This document shows positions 46,472-57,215 of a stretch of DNA of 64,000 nucleotides, one piece after another. The position numbers were made by a program, and so were the translations under genes. Numbering within the stretch: the stretch's first letter is position 1; the number at the start of each line of letters is the position of its first letter. The notes beneath the pieces were generated by a model. The model had not been told where the DNA came from. It saw nothing but the letters and a program-made list of their open reading frames with translations, and did not search any database. The DNA comes from Paragonimus skrjabini miyazakii (taxonomy: Eukaryota; Platyhelminthes; Trematoda; Plagiorchiida; Troglotrematidae), in contig JTDE01000304.1 of NCBI GenBank assembly GCA_014338405.1, positions 225,448 through 289,447 of the forward strand, in the 5' to 3' direction.

Positions 46472-48609
46472 GTGAGACATTCTGTATGCGGCGAACTTTG
46501 TTCGATGACACATTGACAATATCAATTTTTTTTGTCTCCTTTTCTTCAAATTACCATGGTATCAAGTCGACTGTGTCTTCAGAGTGCAATGTGGATGTCT
46601 ATTGAGATATTGTAAATGTTTTGGGATGTTTAGCTAAAGAATTTAGAGACTGATTTCTTTTTGTCCGGCCATTCAAAGGAAACAAAGGTATTGATTGGAG
46701 GTTTACACTTCGATTTAGTTTCTCGTGTTACTGACGTGAATAACAATGAGTCTGTCAGAAAACGTTTGCTTCTACTTACCCTAACGAAGTTAATCTTACG
46801 ATGAGGAGAACGACTGCATCAACTTATTGTGTGCACATATGACAGCTCTACGTTTTCTGTTCCGACCTTTTCACTACCCGTTATACGTTTTGATCAAGTT
46901 ATTTAAAATACTTGGCCTGGACAAATTGGTAACTTGCTATCAACATTTGAATCGTAGCCGATGCAGTCATCTCTACACCAGTTTATATAGTCTTAATTAA
47001 CAATTTAGCAACATGCTTAGCCCCACACTGACATATGCATCGATTTGCTTTGTATGAATGCAAACGTCACTGCAACCACAAATGAGCTGATCTAAGGTGA
47101 CGGACACGATGATCGGTTCAGTGGTTGTCATTTCAATGGGGGGGGGGGCAAAACGAATGCGTTCCACAGGATAATCGAATGTACAGCGGGCTCCGTGCTT
47201 TTCTATATCAATGTTCGTATGGTACAACAGTCGTTACCTGGAAGATCATCTCCCGCTGGTGTCCGTCAAAATATATGATTTTGCTCAACAGTGCAGCGAG
47301 GTGGTCATGTCACGAAGAGGTCATAAAATATTAGGGGCCGGACTATACAACTGAGTTAAGTAGGCAGTTGCTACTTGAATTCGAGGTCCTTGCGATGTTT
47401 GAAATCACCGGTTAGCAGAACTAACCCCAATGGGAACGTGTCGCAGTGGAATACATACCCGCATTTATACTTTTTTATCATCTCTGGTGTAGTTTTGTAG
47501 GTTATTCTACGTCATGACTGCGATGAATCCCAATACCTTCTGGTTAGGTTAGTGTCTTTTCAAGTGTACAAAAGATGTTCATGAACTACTTCCGAGGTTC
47601 AATAATCAGCTATATCGTTCTGGTGATTTCGTGTATATGTTTCATCCTATATACTTCCTGACTGTGTGAAATTCGATTCCCATCCTACGGTTTGAGGATA
47701 AATGATGAATGTATAGAAAACTTCATGTTAATTCACAATAGTCAAACTGTCAAAGCCTTGTTTTGAAGTGAACCGCAATGTTTCCTACATAAGTAAATGT
47801 AGCATCCCTAGCTTAAACAAGGGTGCAAGTTCAAATTCTTGTTCAAACTAAAACCGCACATGAACCCAACCGTTTGACGAAGTAGTACATTAGCCACTGA
47901 ACACAAGGTATTTGGACTCATTGAAATTTCCGCAAACAAGTGTGCAACTCATGAAGAATTTTTCATGACAACTCACGGATTGACTTGAGGATGTTAACTG
48001 ACTGGTGTAAGAATGTGGTATGCTAAACTGTTCAAAGGTAGTATAGGTTGTAACGACAAAAATTTTCGGGTGATTTTTGGAAAACTCTGTCAGCCGTTTT
48101 GATCTGTTACGCTGAATCACGCAAATATTTCATCTTAACACCCAAATTCACAGTTTCATTTGTAAGGTTTCTCAATTGGAAAGATGAGTCTTGCATTTCT
48201 TGTTGTTGTGCCAACTGTATTTCACACGGACTGATGTTTTACAGTAAATTGATCAGAGTTAATCGGATTCAAAGCATTTCGTTATTCAAGTGTTCTGTCT
48301 GTTTTGACAAGGTTGGTGATTTCCCTAAGTCACTAAGCATTAGTTCGGTTTAGCGTAACATGACCTCAGGTATAAACTTTAATTCGATTTGGGCGTTTGA
48401 TGTTCACGAACCTTCTGGAAATCAAAAGACGGTAAACTCAACTAACGCTTTTATTTGTTGTACATGGACAGCCCTAATATTTAGAATGGGTTTTATGATT
48501 AACCGTGGTGGTCAGGAGAGCAGCTGGTCAGGGGCATAAATTAAAATTCGTAAGAATCAATGAAATTTACTCGGTCTAGAAATTGTTACGCAAAAGAGGG
48601 TGAAAAAAC
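46472..48609. other. Intergenic DNA between the inverted repeat and meig1
   Basis: No gene established. It contains an 11-G run (47138-47148) and a 76-codon minus-strand ORF (46997-47227) of protein-like composition with no recognised domain. Confidence 0.45.
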
Positions 48610-48615
48610 TTTATT
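48610..48615 (-). terminator. meig1: meig1 poly(A) signal
   Basis: TTTATT on plus is AATAAA on minus, about 118 nt after the meig1 stop codon. Confidence 0.7.
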
Positions 48616-48732
48616 TCTTTAACTGTTCAAGGTTTCAACGTGGTTATAATCCTGCCGTGCTCCTTGTTTAATTATAGTCAACATATTGGTTGGCATGGCG
48701 ACGGGATACTTTCCGGCAATTTGATGCAACAG

Positions 48733-48909
48733 TTATACTTGAGCTTTGATTGGATTAAGATCCTCGTAACAGTACAGTTTGCACTTGTTAACGTCTTTAT
48801 CTGGACATTCACGTTTTTGATCGTAGTAATAAAAACTGCCATCCTTACGTCTCAACTTTTTCACGAAACCCGATCCTATCCACTTCTCCACTTGGTCTTT
48901 TTGATGTTC
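48733..48909 (-). CDS. meig1: meig1 exon 2 (C-terminal)
   Basis: After acceptor TTATTCATTTAG it encodes residues 38-95 and TAA: Trp47, the VKKL block, the FYYY block, then RECPDKDVNKC and a short tail. AATAAA follows. Confidence 0.93.
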   Translation of the reverse strand, partial: EHQKDQVEKWIGSGFVKKLRRKDGSFYYYDQKRECPDKDVNKCKLYCYEDLNPIKAQV

Positions 48910-51251
48910 CTAAATGAATAATGATAACAATAGTAATAATTATAATTATAAATGTAATTGTCGGCTTTAGCAGCAATACTTTAATTTTCAACAAGACGAC
49001 TGCATCCTGTATGGGTGCGAGTTAACAAGATTGTCATGGAATATATCCACGTAAAAATGTTAGTGTACGTAGGATTTACTCGACAGCTTTCTAATCTCCT
49101 TCGTTGTATTGGCCCAACAATTTCACTCGTCTTGAAAAGAGATTCACGAGGAAAGCGGTGTCAATTTCACAACGACTATTCGTTGTCCACTATTTTCGGT
49201 ATTGTCCGTATTCCATTTGCTTACGGACCCAGAAGCGAAGTTGACATAAGACGCCCAACTATTTATTGGTTGTTTTGATGTTATTGGTTTGCTCTTTCAC
49301 ATATACCATGCCAGTACGCTTATGACTCGTTATCAGATAAAGTGGTCAACCGTGGGTTAGCATTCTTATCGCATAGTAGAACCAACTAGATTTATGTACT
49401 GATCGCGTACTCCGCAATCTAATGGGCTTTTCAACCAGCCTGTCTAAAAAAGAATTACTAGACTGGGGTTTCGTTCTTGTTAGAGCTCGTCAGTAGTGCA
49501 TATCCCTACTATAGTGAGGACTAGAACTCCGACGCAGTGGTCAACGTGATTGCCTCGTGAATGCGTGGCCAGAGTTCTAGTCCCGCTCGAAGCAAGCGAA
49601 GTTCGAGTCTAGTGGTTTTTTTTCGAAGGAGGCCAACCAAGAAGTCTATGAGAATTCCACAGCTCTGATCAAATGTGAGTGATATTTACCTAGAAGCTGA
49701 ACAAATTTCCGACTGTTCATCAATTGTCCGAATTCATATAGTTTTTCGGTTTAAGCGTGCAAAACTAAACACACATAAGTGACCAAACCAAACAAAGTTT
49801 CACAAACAGGGAACCATTTTCCGAACGAATGTTAAACATTTAATGATGAAATGTCCCGGAAATTCATAACCAACAAAGCATCACCCGATTCTTATTCGCC
49901 CACTTTCGCATATTCGATCAGCTTCTTATAGTTCAACAGTCAATCGCTATTTCTTGATTAAGGTCACAGAGTAATATCATTTATTCTGCAAGTTTGATGC
50001 TCAGCACATTACTGAGCACAAAAGCATTTGCATATGCAAACTATGACCACTTCTTTAAGGTGATCGACAGATTGTAGTTAGGGTGCTGACGTCATTGGTG
50101 TAAACTTACCGTGTTAATGAACTGGGTCTGCCTGACACGGTTTGGTTAACACTGACCAATTCTCGACAACTGTATAAGCAACGTGTGTGCTAACCATCAT
50201 CATCATCATCATCATCATAATCATCACCATCATAACAGGCATGAGCCTGACCAAAAAGTACTGTGGCTCGGGCCGCCGCTCACCTCAACAGTGACGTGGA
50301 ATATCTTAGGGCGAAAATTATTAAAACAAGACTAAGCGGAAGAACTAGAAATGATATGGATGCAGGTACGCCATTGACTGCGACACATCGCCATCTCGGA
50401 TAGCGTCTCTAACCAGCAGTTTGAGTGATAACGAGGACCCAGCCAGGCAGCCGACACCTACCCACTTTGTTGAATGGAGCAGTCAGGGTCTTCGTATTCT
50501 GTGACCACGTTGTTGGTTGACCACCACGCAGTTTTACCCAACTGTTGGTGGCCTGAGCATATAATGCCCGATACGGAGAGCTTAGTCTTATTTATGTTTT
50601 GCTGAAAACTGCAGTTACCCAGTTAGTTGCTGTTTCTCTTCTCCAGCTAACCGGGAAATCGAAGCGTTATTCGTAGATAAATATGACTATAAATTTGGAT
50701 ATGGTAAATGGATGGTGTCTCTTGTAAAGTCTGTGGCACAGTGATTAGCAAGATTACCTTACGACGACGTTTGTATGAGCTCACCTCTCAATTGTCTCAA
50801 AAGCTGAACATTAGCTTAGTGATTCTTTCTAAAAGAGGATTATTGGAGTGTTTACATTAATGTTTAAGCTGTAATCAATCGTGAATTGTTTCCAAAACCT
50901 ATAAATAAATAGGCTGGATTAATTTCACATCAGCCTTAGAAGGCAGGCGAGAAAATTTCTAAACACTTGTGGTAAAATCTTCTCTTAGTTAAACTGAAGT
51001 CAGATCAAGTGAAATAAAGTTTGTTGAAAAATAAGGTGCGAAGACGACAGTCAGCATTCGTGGTTTATCTCACACATGGTAAACAAGACTGATCTAATCC
51101 AACTTAGTCATGTGAGTATAAAACAGTGCAATAAGCTTACTGTGTACTCCAATTCATCTCGGTAACCGGCAAGTTGGAATCGATAAGCATTCTCAACCTC
51201 GGAAGACCAGTATTTTGCTCTGCACATTCCACAAGGTTTTATTAATGACAT
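48733..51251 (-). CDS. meig1: MEIG1 homologue (meiosis expressed gene 1)
   Basis: Two minus-strand exons, 51251-51141 (37 codons) and 48909-48733 (58 codons plus TAA), joined phase 0 to phase 0, give 95 residues; vertebrate MEIG1 has about 88. The first exon carries WSSEVENAYRFQLAGYRDE and the second GFVKKLRRKDGSFYYYDQKR, the two hallmark blocks of the family. MEIG1 binds PACRG and acts in sperm flagellum and manchette transport. The residues reported for PACRG contact in mammals (Trp50, Lys57, Phe66, Tyr68) correspond to Trp47, Lys54, Phe63 and Tyr65 here. There is no signal peptide or membrane segment. The intron is 2.2 kb with GTAAGC and CATTTAG borders. Extra Cys residues occur at the N terminus (PCGMC) and in the C-terminal tail, which is slightly longer than in vertebrates. 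Confidence 0.93.
49476..49624 (+). repeat. Pol III-type SINE-like unit
   Basis: CGACGCAGTGG (49530-49540) fits the A-box consensus at 9 of 11 positions. AGTTCTAGTCC (49573-49583) is close to the B box, GTTCGAGTCT (49601-49610) is a second B-like motif, and an eight-T run (about 49616-49623) could terminate Pol III. The B box lies within a perfect 12-bp inverted repeat with GGACTAGAACTC at 49518-49529. It does not fold as an intact tRNA. The upstream segment is repeated near 15652-15690. Confidence 0.4.
50195..50236. repeat. (CAT)n microsatellite
   Basis: About eight perfect CAT units then imperfect ones. It is probably the tail of the RTE fragment rather than an independent array. Confidence 0.9.
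50195..50590 (-). mobile_element. RTE retrotransposon 3' end with (ATG)n tail
   Basis: Read on minus, the frame includes WLETLSEMAMCRSQWR, the C-terminal motif of RTE-type elements of flukes. The element ends in a CAT/ATG trinucleotide array (about 50195-50236), the short tandem tail typical of RTE insertions. It resembles the remnant at 54740-55260 upstream of this motif. Confidence 0.7.
51141..51251 (-). CDS. meig1: meig1 exon 1 (N-terminal)
   Basis: ATG at 51251-51249, 37 codons, ending at donor ACA|GTAAGC. It begins MSLIKPCGMC and contains YRFQLAGYRDELEY. The ATG is 3 nt after a canonical 3' splice site (TCTAATTTCAG, 51255-51257). Confidence 0.92.
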
Positions 51252-51254
51252 AAT

Positions 51255-51272
51255 CTGAAATTAGAGACAGAA
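51255..51272 (-). promoter_or_regulatory. meig1: 3' splice site just upstream of the meig1 ATG (trans-splice candidate)
   Basis: TTTCTGTCTCTAATTTCAG reads directly into ATT-ATG. No convincing 5' donor lies between it and a TATA-like box 100 bp upstream. An acceptor with no partner donor is what an outron for spliced-leader trans-splicing looks like, a process known in flatworms. A cis-spliced 5'UTR exon is the alternative. Confidence 0.4.
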
Positions 51273-51350
51273 ATCGAACAAATTCCTTGTGCATTGATAT
51301 TTGGGCATTTATTAACGACGACGGTAGATGCTCAGATGCTTACACACTAT

Positions 51351-51360
51351 GTATTATATA
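51351..51360 (-). promoter_or_regulatory. meig1: TATA-like box upstream of meig1
   Basis: Minus strand reads TATATAATAC, about 100 bp upstream of the ATG. It is plausible as a core promoter but AT-rich motifs are common here. Confidence 0.35.
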
Positions 51361-54300
51361 ATCCCGGCTGTGCGGTTTCTAATGGCCCCTAATAGAATGT
51401 GACTCTCCTCCTTTGATTATGGTGACTTAATCGTGCTCATTGTAAGCGTACCTAAGAAGTTTGATGATTAGATGGTTCTGTAAAGCTGACAGTGTGTATT
51501 CATGAAGCTAGAGTTAACACGGCGTTAGTCTGCAATTGGAAAGTGCTGCCTGTCTGATCAGAAGGTGTAAACAGTTAATCAGTCAACCTTTGATATGTAC
51601 GTCCAAAAGCACACAGCAGGTTTCAAAAACAGATAATTAGCAAAGAAATTAGGAAATGAATACTTGAAAAGGTATTTCAAACAAATGAGCGAGTGCATAC
51701 GTTCAGATGCGATAAATGATCTCGCAGAGTTAGGGTTGGTTTTCTGCAAACCGTTTGAAACGAAATTGCATATAACTTCACCAGCCTTTTCGGTTAAGCT
51801 ATCTTCTGCAAAAACACTAATTTCAACTTTAGGTTAAGATATGCCAGTCGAAACCCTGGAATGAACTCACGTTCGGATTTTCAAGATGTATTGCTACAGT
51901 AATCTGACTGATGTCACTTGCTATTATTAACCAGGTCATTGTTTAATACGTTTTGGCTACAGTACATGGCAGGTAGGTATTCGCTGCATTAATATATGAG
52001 ACCTACAGAATGTAGTAACATCTTGCCGGTAGACGGCGCATGAAGTAGTCTGATATACTGTACATTTTCACAAGAACTTCAAAACGGTAGTAATTCATTT
52101 ATCATCCACCTTGATCTTCCCGTCTTTTATGCAAAAGCTCGTCTAAGCTAGTGCCCATACTGATTATGCCCTCCATTTTAGCTGCGGCTGTTTGGGCTTT
52201 GAGCAGAAATGCATCCGTATCGTCCTAAATAATTGATTGTTGATGACTGCCTCCTCAATTGGTAAGAATTAAGTTAAAATATTCATTTTTAGGTACTGAT
52301 GGTGAGTATTGCTTCGATTCGTAGCAAGTTTACATTGGTACTTAGTCTCCTAAGAGATTCAGTTTGATATAACAAGTTCGTCTTAAGAGGTATCCTGCTA
52401 GATTCTAGGGTAATGATAACTGTTGTTGGTAAGCATCATTTACAACAGTAGGCCACGGTGAGAGATCAGAACAGATGTGCATATTTTCATTAGTCATCTT
52501 CACAAAATTATCGGATTTTATTGACACTCATTAGTCCGTTAAATGAATAACACTGGTTTTATGCAATCTTCCATGTTTCTATTACTGACAGTGAAACGTA
52601 TAGGAACACAGCTCCGTCCACCCAAAAACATATTTGTTGCGTATTCAGAAGAAACTACGCTTTTTAAGTTTTGCGGTAAATGATATATTTTTAAACTATG
52701 GATGGGTATTTCTGTGAGTGAAATCGGTAAGTTTTGACAAGATCTTAAAAGACATCTCTGAACAACTCTTCTATGCATGTGCACCGTGATATAATTGATC
52801 CAACGACATACGAAGGATCCTAAGACTTATGTTATTCAAACTGAGCATGTTAACTCAAAGGTACACCGAGGTTTTTGGTTGACATTTTGTCAGTTTGAAA
52901 AATACCTCCGTCCTGATTTTACAGAAGAGCAAATATTCCAAAATGCCATCATCCCAAAATCATCTCCTAACCTTAAGAAATAAGCATTCATTTTTTAAAT
53001 GCCGACTGACTACAGTATCTCTAATACATGATGATGTTTCATCAAAAATTTATGCCCAGGTTTCATTCATTGCCAGTACTTAAGTCATATTATGCCTCTT
53101 TATCACCTGACCGCATGCTGGATAATACCTTTGATATCACTAACAACAGGTTTACGGTACCAGATGAACGGTGATGTTATGCTTTCAAGAAACACATAAT
53201 TTTCTGCCTATTTGACATTTCGGTCACTGGTTTGGAATTCAAGTAATCGAAAGTTCAGAAGATAAAGGAGTTGGGAAATTTTTCAATCAATTTGGTATGG
53301 TGGCTGAATGTTCCTATTTTGTGATTGAATCATCTGAAGGGTAATCAGTAAGATGAGATAATAAATACCGATCTGCTTTTGAAATAAAAAAAACCAACTG
53401 CCAGTGGGCAATTTTAAGACGCTTGCATATTAACAATCCAGTACATCATGGCTCTTTTGGTCATTTAATTAGTTCCTGCTTGACAAACAAAGTGAAACTG
53501 TCCGATGCTGCTCTTTGTACACCAGTACTACGTCTGACGGTCTCATTTGAAATGTCCTCCGTAAGCTTCATCAGTCTACCAATCTCCCTCCCTGTTTATA
53601 TCCTACAAATTCTACTTTACAAGTGCACATAAATTTCACTGGTGGCAATTTGTAGATTCTTATTAAACTAGTGACAGAAGTATTAGGTTTCAAGATCCTC
53701 TAACGTGGTTAGTACAGTGATCAACCCCCGTAAACTTAAAATGTTAGGTTACAATCACTGCTTGTAAGAGCACCACAGTAAATTACTGCACTTATCTACT
53801 ACTCATCCATGTCTACGGATTTTGCGACATGTGCCAAGGGGCTTCGTAGTCAACTATTCTACTGCCGAAATTCCCCCAGTTTGCATTGACCAGGTAATAT
53901 TTATGAAATCCTCTACATTGTCCAACTTGTCGCTTTCTCAGTTTAGTATCTTGGTTCTTCCGGTATGTCCTGACATATCAGTAGGCACTTTGTTAATTGT
54001 CCCATTACCTCATTTGTTATATAATTCTCTTTCAGTGTGTAGACGATCTTATCTAGTCCAGACAGTGTCTATAATCTGCTGTCTTAAGTGTATGACAATA
54101 CGTCTTTTATTGCGTCATCTTGTGGTCAATCTGATTGCTTTCAGAAAAGTTTAACGTAGCCAACGTTGACTTCTAACATATCCCGCATTTGGGCATAATT
54201 CGACTTCACACTAACCTTTACGAACTCTCATTATATATGATACCAAAAAATGTCTTCAGCATTTGAACGCCATTTGCCTAGTACGGTTCCCTCAGTAACC

Positions 54301-54739
54301 GTGAAGAACCTTACAGATAACTAATACCGCATGTGTATGTTCAATCTTAATCAATGTACCATTTCTATGGAAGACACATCTAGAGTGTCGGTAAAGAGCC
54401 CATGTTTTCTCTGTCTGACAGTCTGTAACAAGTGAGTTGACTTCACTGGCGACATTTGATCCACATGTATTTTGAAAATGTGTATGTTTGCGAACAACAA
54501 CCGAGGTACTGAAACTATACAGTTTATATTGATTGAATCACACAGTCCATATGATAATGGAGCGCCTATCTCACCCCACGTCATTTATTGTGTGCTGAAC
54601 GGTGGAACGGCACGAATATGACGTAGTCACAAGCTACCAAAGCTTTGACCGCCCCAACAACAATAAGGCTTAATAAAAAAAGAGAAAACCTTAATAAATA
54701 GATTTGAAAAATTTGAAAGTTAGTCGAGTAAAAGAGCTT
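51361..54739. other. Intergenic DNA, possible decayed elements
   Basis: No gene established. A protein-like plus-strand ORF (52795-52983, 62 codons) and a long minus-strand stretch with scattered stops opposite 53300-54150 (for example DNVEDF) hint at old transposable-element coding. Neither is assigned. Confidence 0.4.
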
Positions 54740-55720
54740 AAAATAGCATGGTCATTGACTGTTACACTGTCCCCCGAATAGTGTTTCTAGCACGTGGACT
54801 GAATAATCGGGAATACCTCGATCGGGTTGGCCACACCTACCAACTTTACTAAACAGAACAGTCAGAGTTCTTATACTTCGTGACTACGCCGTTCTGTGAA
54901 CATCACGCGGTTTTACCCAACTATAAGTGGTCATACTGTAGAGTGCTCGGTGCGATAAACGTTCAACTGACGTGCGGAGCACGTGACTCAATCACCACTG
55001 ACTGAACAACGCGATTAGTTGGTTGGTAGATCGCGTATGCTGACTGGTCTGAGATACTCACTACCGAACGGCTGCGTTACTTACGTAATCATCCCACTTG
55101 ATGTGGACTAATTAGCGGAGACAACAATGGTCGAATATAGCTTGTCTGTTTTTCAACTACAGGGCGCAACAAAACACAGGCGTTTATTACCCTAACGTTC
55201 GGCGACGATCGGATGTTCTATCAACGTCACAGATGATAAAGGTTGGAAGGGACGATATGTCCCTTTATTGTTTTAATGATAACACATCGCCAACAGTAAG
55301 AACTGAGGAGATAATGTTACCAAAGTACTTGAAAGTGTCAACGGTCTGAAACGGACTACCCGGAAGAAGTAAGTTAACAGTGAAAATGTCCAAGTTTTGA
55401 AGCAAACCTTTATAGGTTGAAGATCCTTTAGCGTAACTCGTATAAATCATTCCTGATATTCACCGTTTCCAGCATCGTTTGCATGAACTTGACAGAAAAG
55501 CTAGGCATAACGGTGTCGTCCGCATATTTCTTGTCGGTCAACCGAACATCACAGAGAAACGCAATACCAAAATAATTGAATTCCGCATACGTGCAATAAC
55601 GAATTGTGTACATGACATAATTAAGCATGATCGTATGAATAGAACATTCGTGGCGAAAAACACTATTATCCTGAGCAAAGAACGCGGATGGCACAAAGCG
55701 TGTTCATTCGAAAAGTCACT
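54740..55720 (-). mobile_element. RTE-type reverse transcriptase remnant
   Basis: Minus strand reads KYADDTVM (the YADD catalytic box), MQTMLETVN, then LLQNLDIFTVNLLLPG and FQTVDTFKYFG, the order seen in fluke RTE elements. The C-terminal IFDHCCLR..WDDYVSNAAVR and LSHVLRTSVERLSHRALY follow. Frames are interrupted by many stops. Upstream RT pieces lie at 56390-56860. Confidence 0.85.
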
Positions 55721-56389
55721 TCATTGAGCATATGCTTCAATACGATCGAAAACAAAAACAGTTGCTCAAAGGACTGATCGAGGGACGCTACGTTTACCAA
55801 TACCTAGTTCACGTACGGAAAACTACCTCCTGTCAGATTGCATTCTAATGTATCTTCTTGTAGTCCTCCTCAGTTAGTTCAATACACAAACACATGCCTA
55901 GGCCTGACTATTAAAGAGTGACAGTGGGATCTTCCATCTTCACTACACTGTACGTGTTGAATGCCTGATACGGTTGTCAACAGTCCATCACCTTTTTTGC
56001 AGAGTGAACATGGAGTTGTGATATCAGATTTCTCATGTTTTCTTGGAAGTCTGTTGCAAAGGAGGCAGTTCCAGAGTGCGTCAGGTCCACCTTGTTGAAA
56101 GATCGTCTTTATATATAACTAGATTGAAACGTCGGTTTTCTGTAAGATTGCCGGTGTTCTAACATCTCTCGCAATGGGAAAATTTGATCATCGTACCCTC
56201 TACCGGATCGAATCCTGATCACGTAACTGAGTATCTCTTGGCCTGATGAGCCGAGGTCATAAATGTTATTTAGTTAGTATGACGCAATATACACTAGATG
56301 GTAGTCAAGTCGACTACGTGATCCCCTTCTGACAAAAAGAAATGTCTCCTCGATTTTTCTTAAATCATCTGAGAGAATTTTCTTAGTTC

Positions 56390-56860
56390 ATATTTCAACC
56401 TGTCCGCACCATCCTTGAAAATGCGCAACAGAAGGTCTGGTCCAGGAGCCTTGCTGTGTTTTACTAACTTAAACACCAGAACCACTTTTGCTTCCAAAGT
56501 AAGACCTCCTGGAACACAATAACCGCCTATACGGTCCGGATGACACCAACTGTACTGCTTCTCAAAATGCTCAGTCCACCTGAAAAGTCGGCGCTGCAGA
56601 CTGGTGATAAATTAGCCATCTTCTTCTCATACTGTCTCAAGCACCGGCTCGACGGTCAACATACTCGTAAAACAAAATATGGCGCCCTGAAATTCCCATA
56701 CAAAACGCTTCGTTGCTTTTCCTCTGATGAATCAACCAAGTTGTGCTCACGGTCTTTGCACAAGCTTTTAGTCAGCTTGCTTCTGGGTTCTTGAAGGTTT
56801 CCAGTATGTTCAAAGCCAGATGGAGTCGTGTGATGCTCCTTCATTTGGCTTGTGGACATG
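56390..56860 (-). mobile_element. RTE-type fragment (linker and RT fingers)
   Basis: Minus strand reads KLTKSLCKDREHNLVDSSEE and LYGNFRAPYFVLR, the region before the RT fingers in fluke RTE elements. Downstream pieces include TQQGSWTRPS, a decayed KAPGPDG-like box. Probably part of the same insertion as 54740-55720, with damaged DNA between. Confidence 0.7.
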
Positions 56861-57164
56861 ATAGAAATCTACTGCTGTCGCAAGTGCGTAGCTCCTTCGA
56901 GGCATAACTCTTCACAAAACGTTCTCCTGGCTGTTACGATTTGTTCTCAGTGTTTAATAGGTTTTCCTACATAACTCGAAATAGGTAAGCCGATCGCCAC
57001 TGCTTTTTCCCCTTGAAAATTAGAGGACTATTCGGCATTCTCAAATGTATCACCCCTGATTAGAAGAGAAAAATCTGACGGAGATAACATCGTAAAAAGC
57101 TCCAAGTGGTTGTTCTAAAATAAACAACATTGTACGACAGAATAACATCACTTTGAACCTACTG

Positions 57165-57215
57165 CCATATAGCCAGGTTGCACTCACAGCTGAGCTATAC
57201 ACAGCTTTCTCTTTC
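57165..57215 (-). mobile_element. Small RTE C-terminal fragment
   Basis: Minus strand encodes VYSSAVSATWLYGS, matching the conserved V-Y-x-A-A-V-R-S-x-L-L-Y-G block of RTE elements. It lies just upstream of the linker fragment, so it comes from a separate broken copy. Confidence 0.4.

Larger units (their letters stand above)
48910..51140 (-). other. meig1: meig1 intron
   Basis: 2.2 kb. It contains a SINE-like unit (49476-49624), an RTE 3' fragment with a CAT array (50195-50590) and an 87-codon plus-strand ORF (49015-49278) that I cannot assign. Confidence 0.8.

Noticed and set aside
49518..49610. Possible intact tRNA gene
   Set aside because: A- and B-like boxes are present, but the sequence does not fold into acceptor and anticodon arms; called SINE-like instead.
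52795..52983. Protein-like 62-codon plus-strand ORF
   Set aside because: No domain, no splice partners found; probably old element coding.
56240..56270. CTGATGAG motif resembling a hammerhead ribozyme core
   Set aside because: The required GAAA after stem II is absent.
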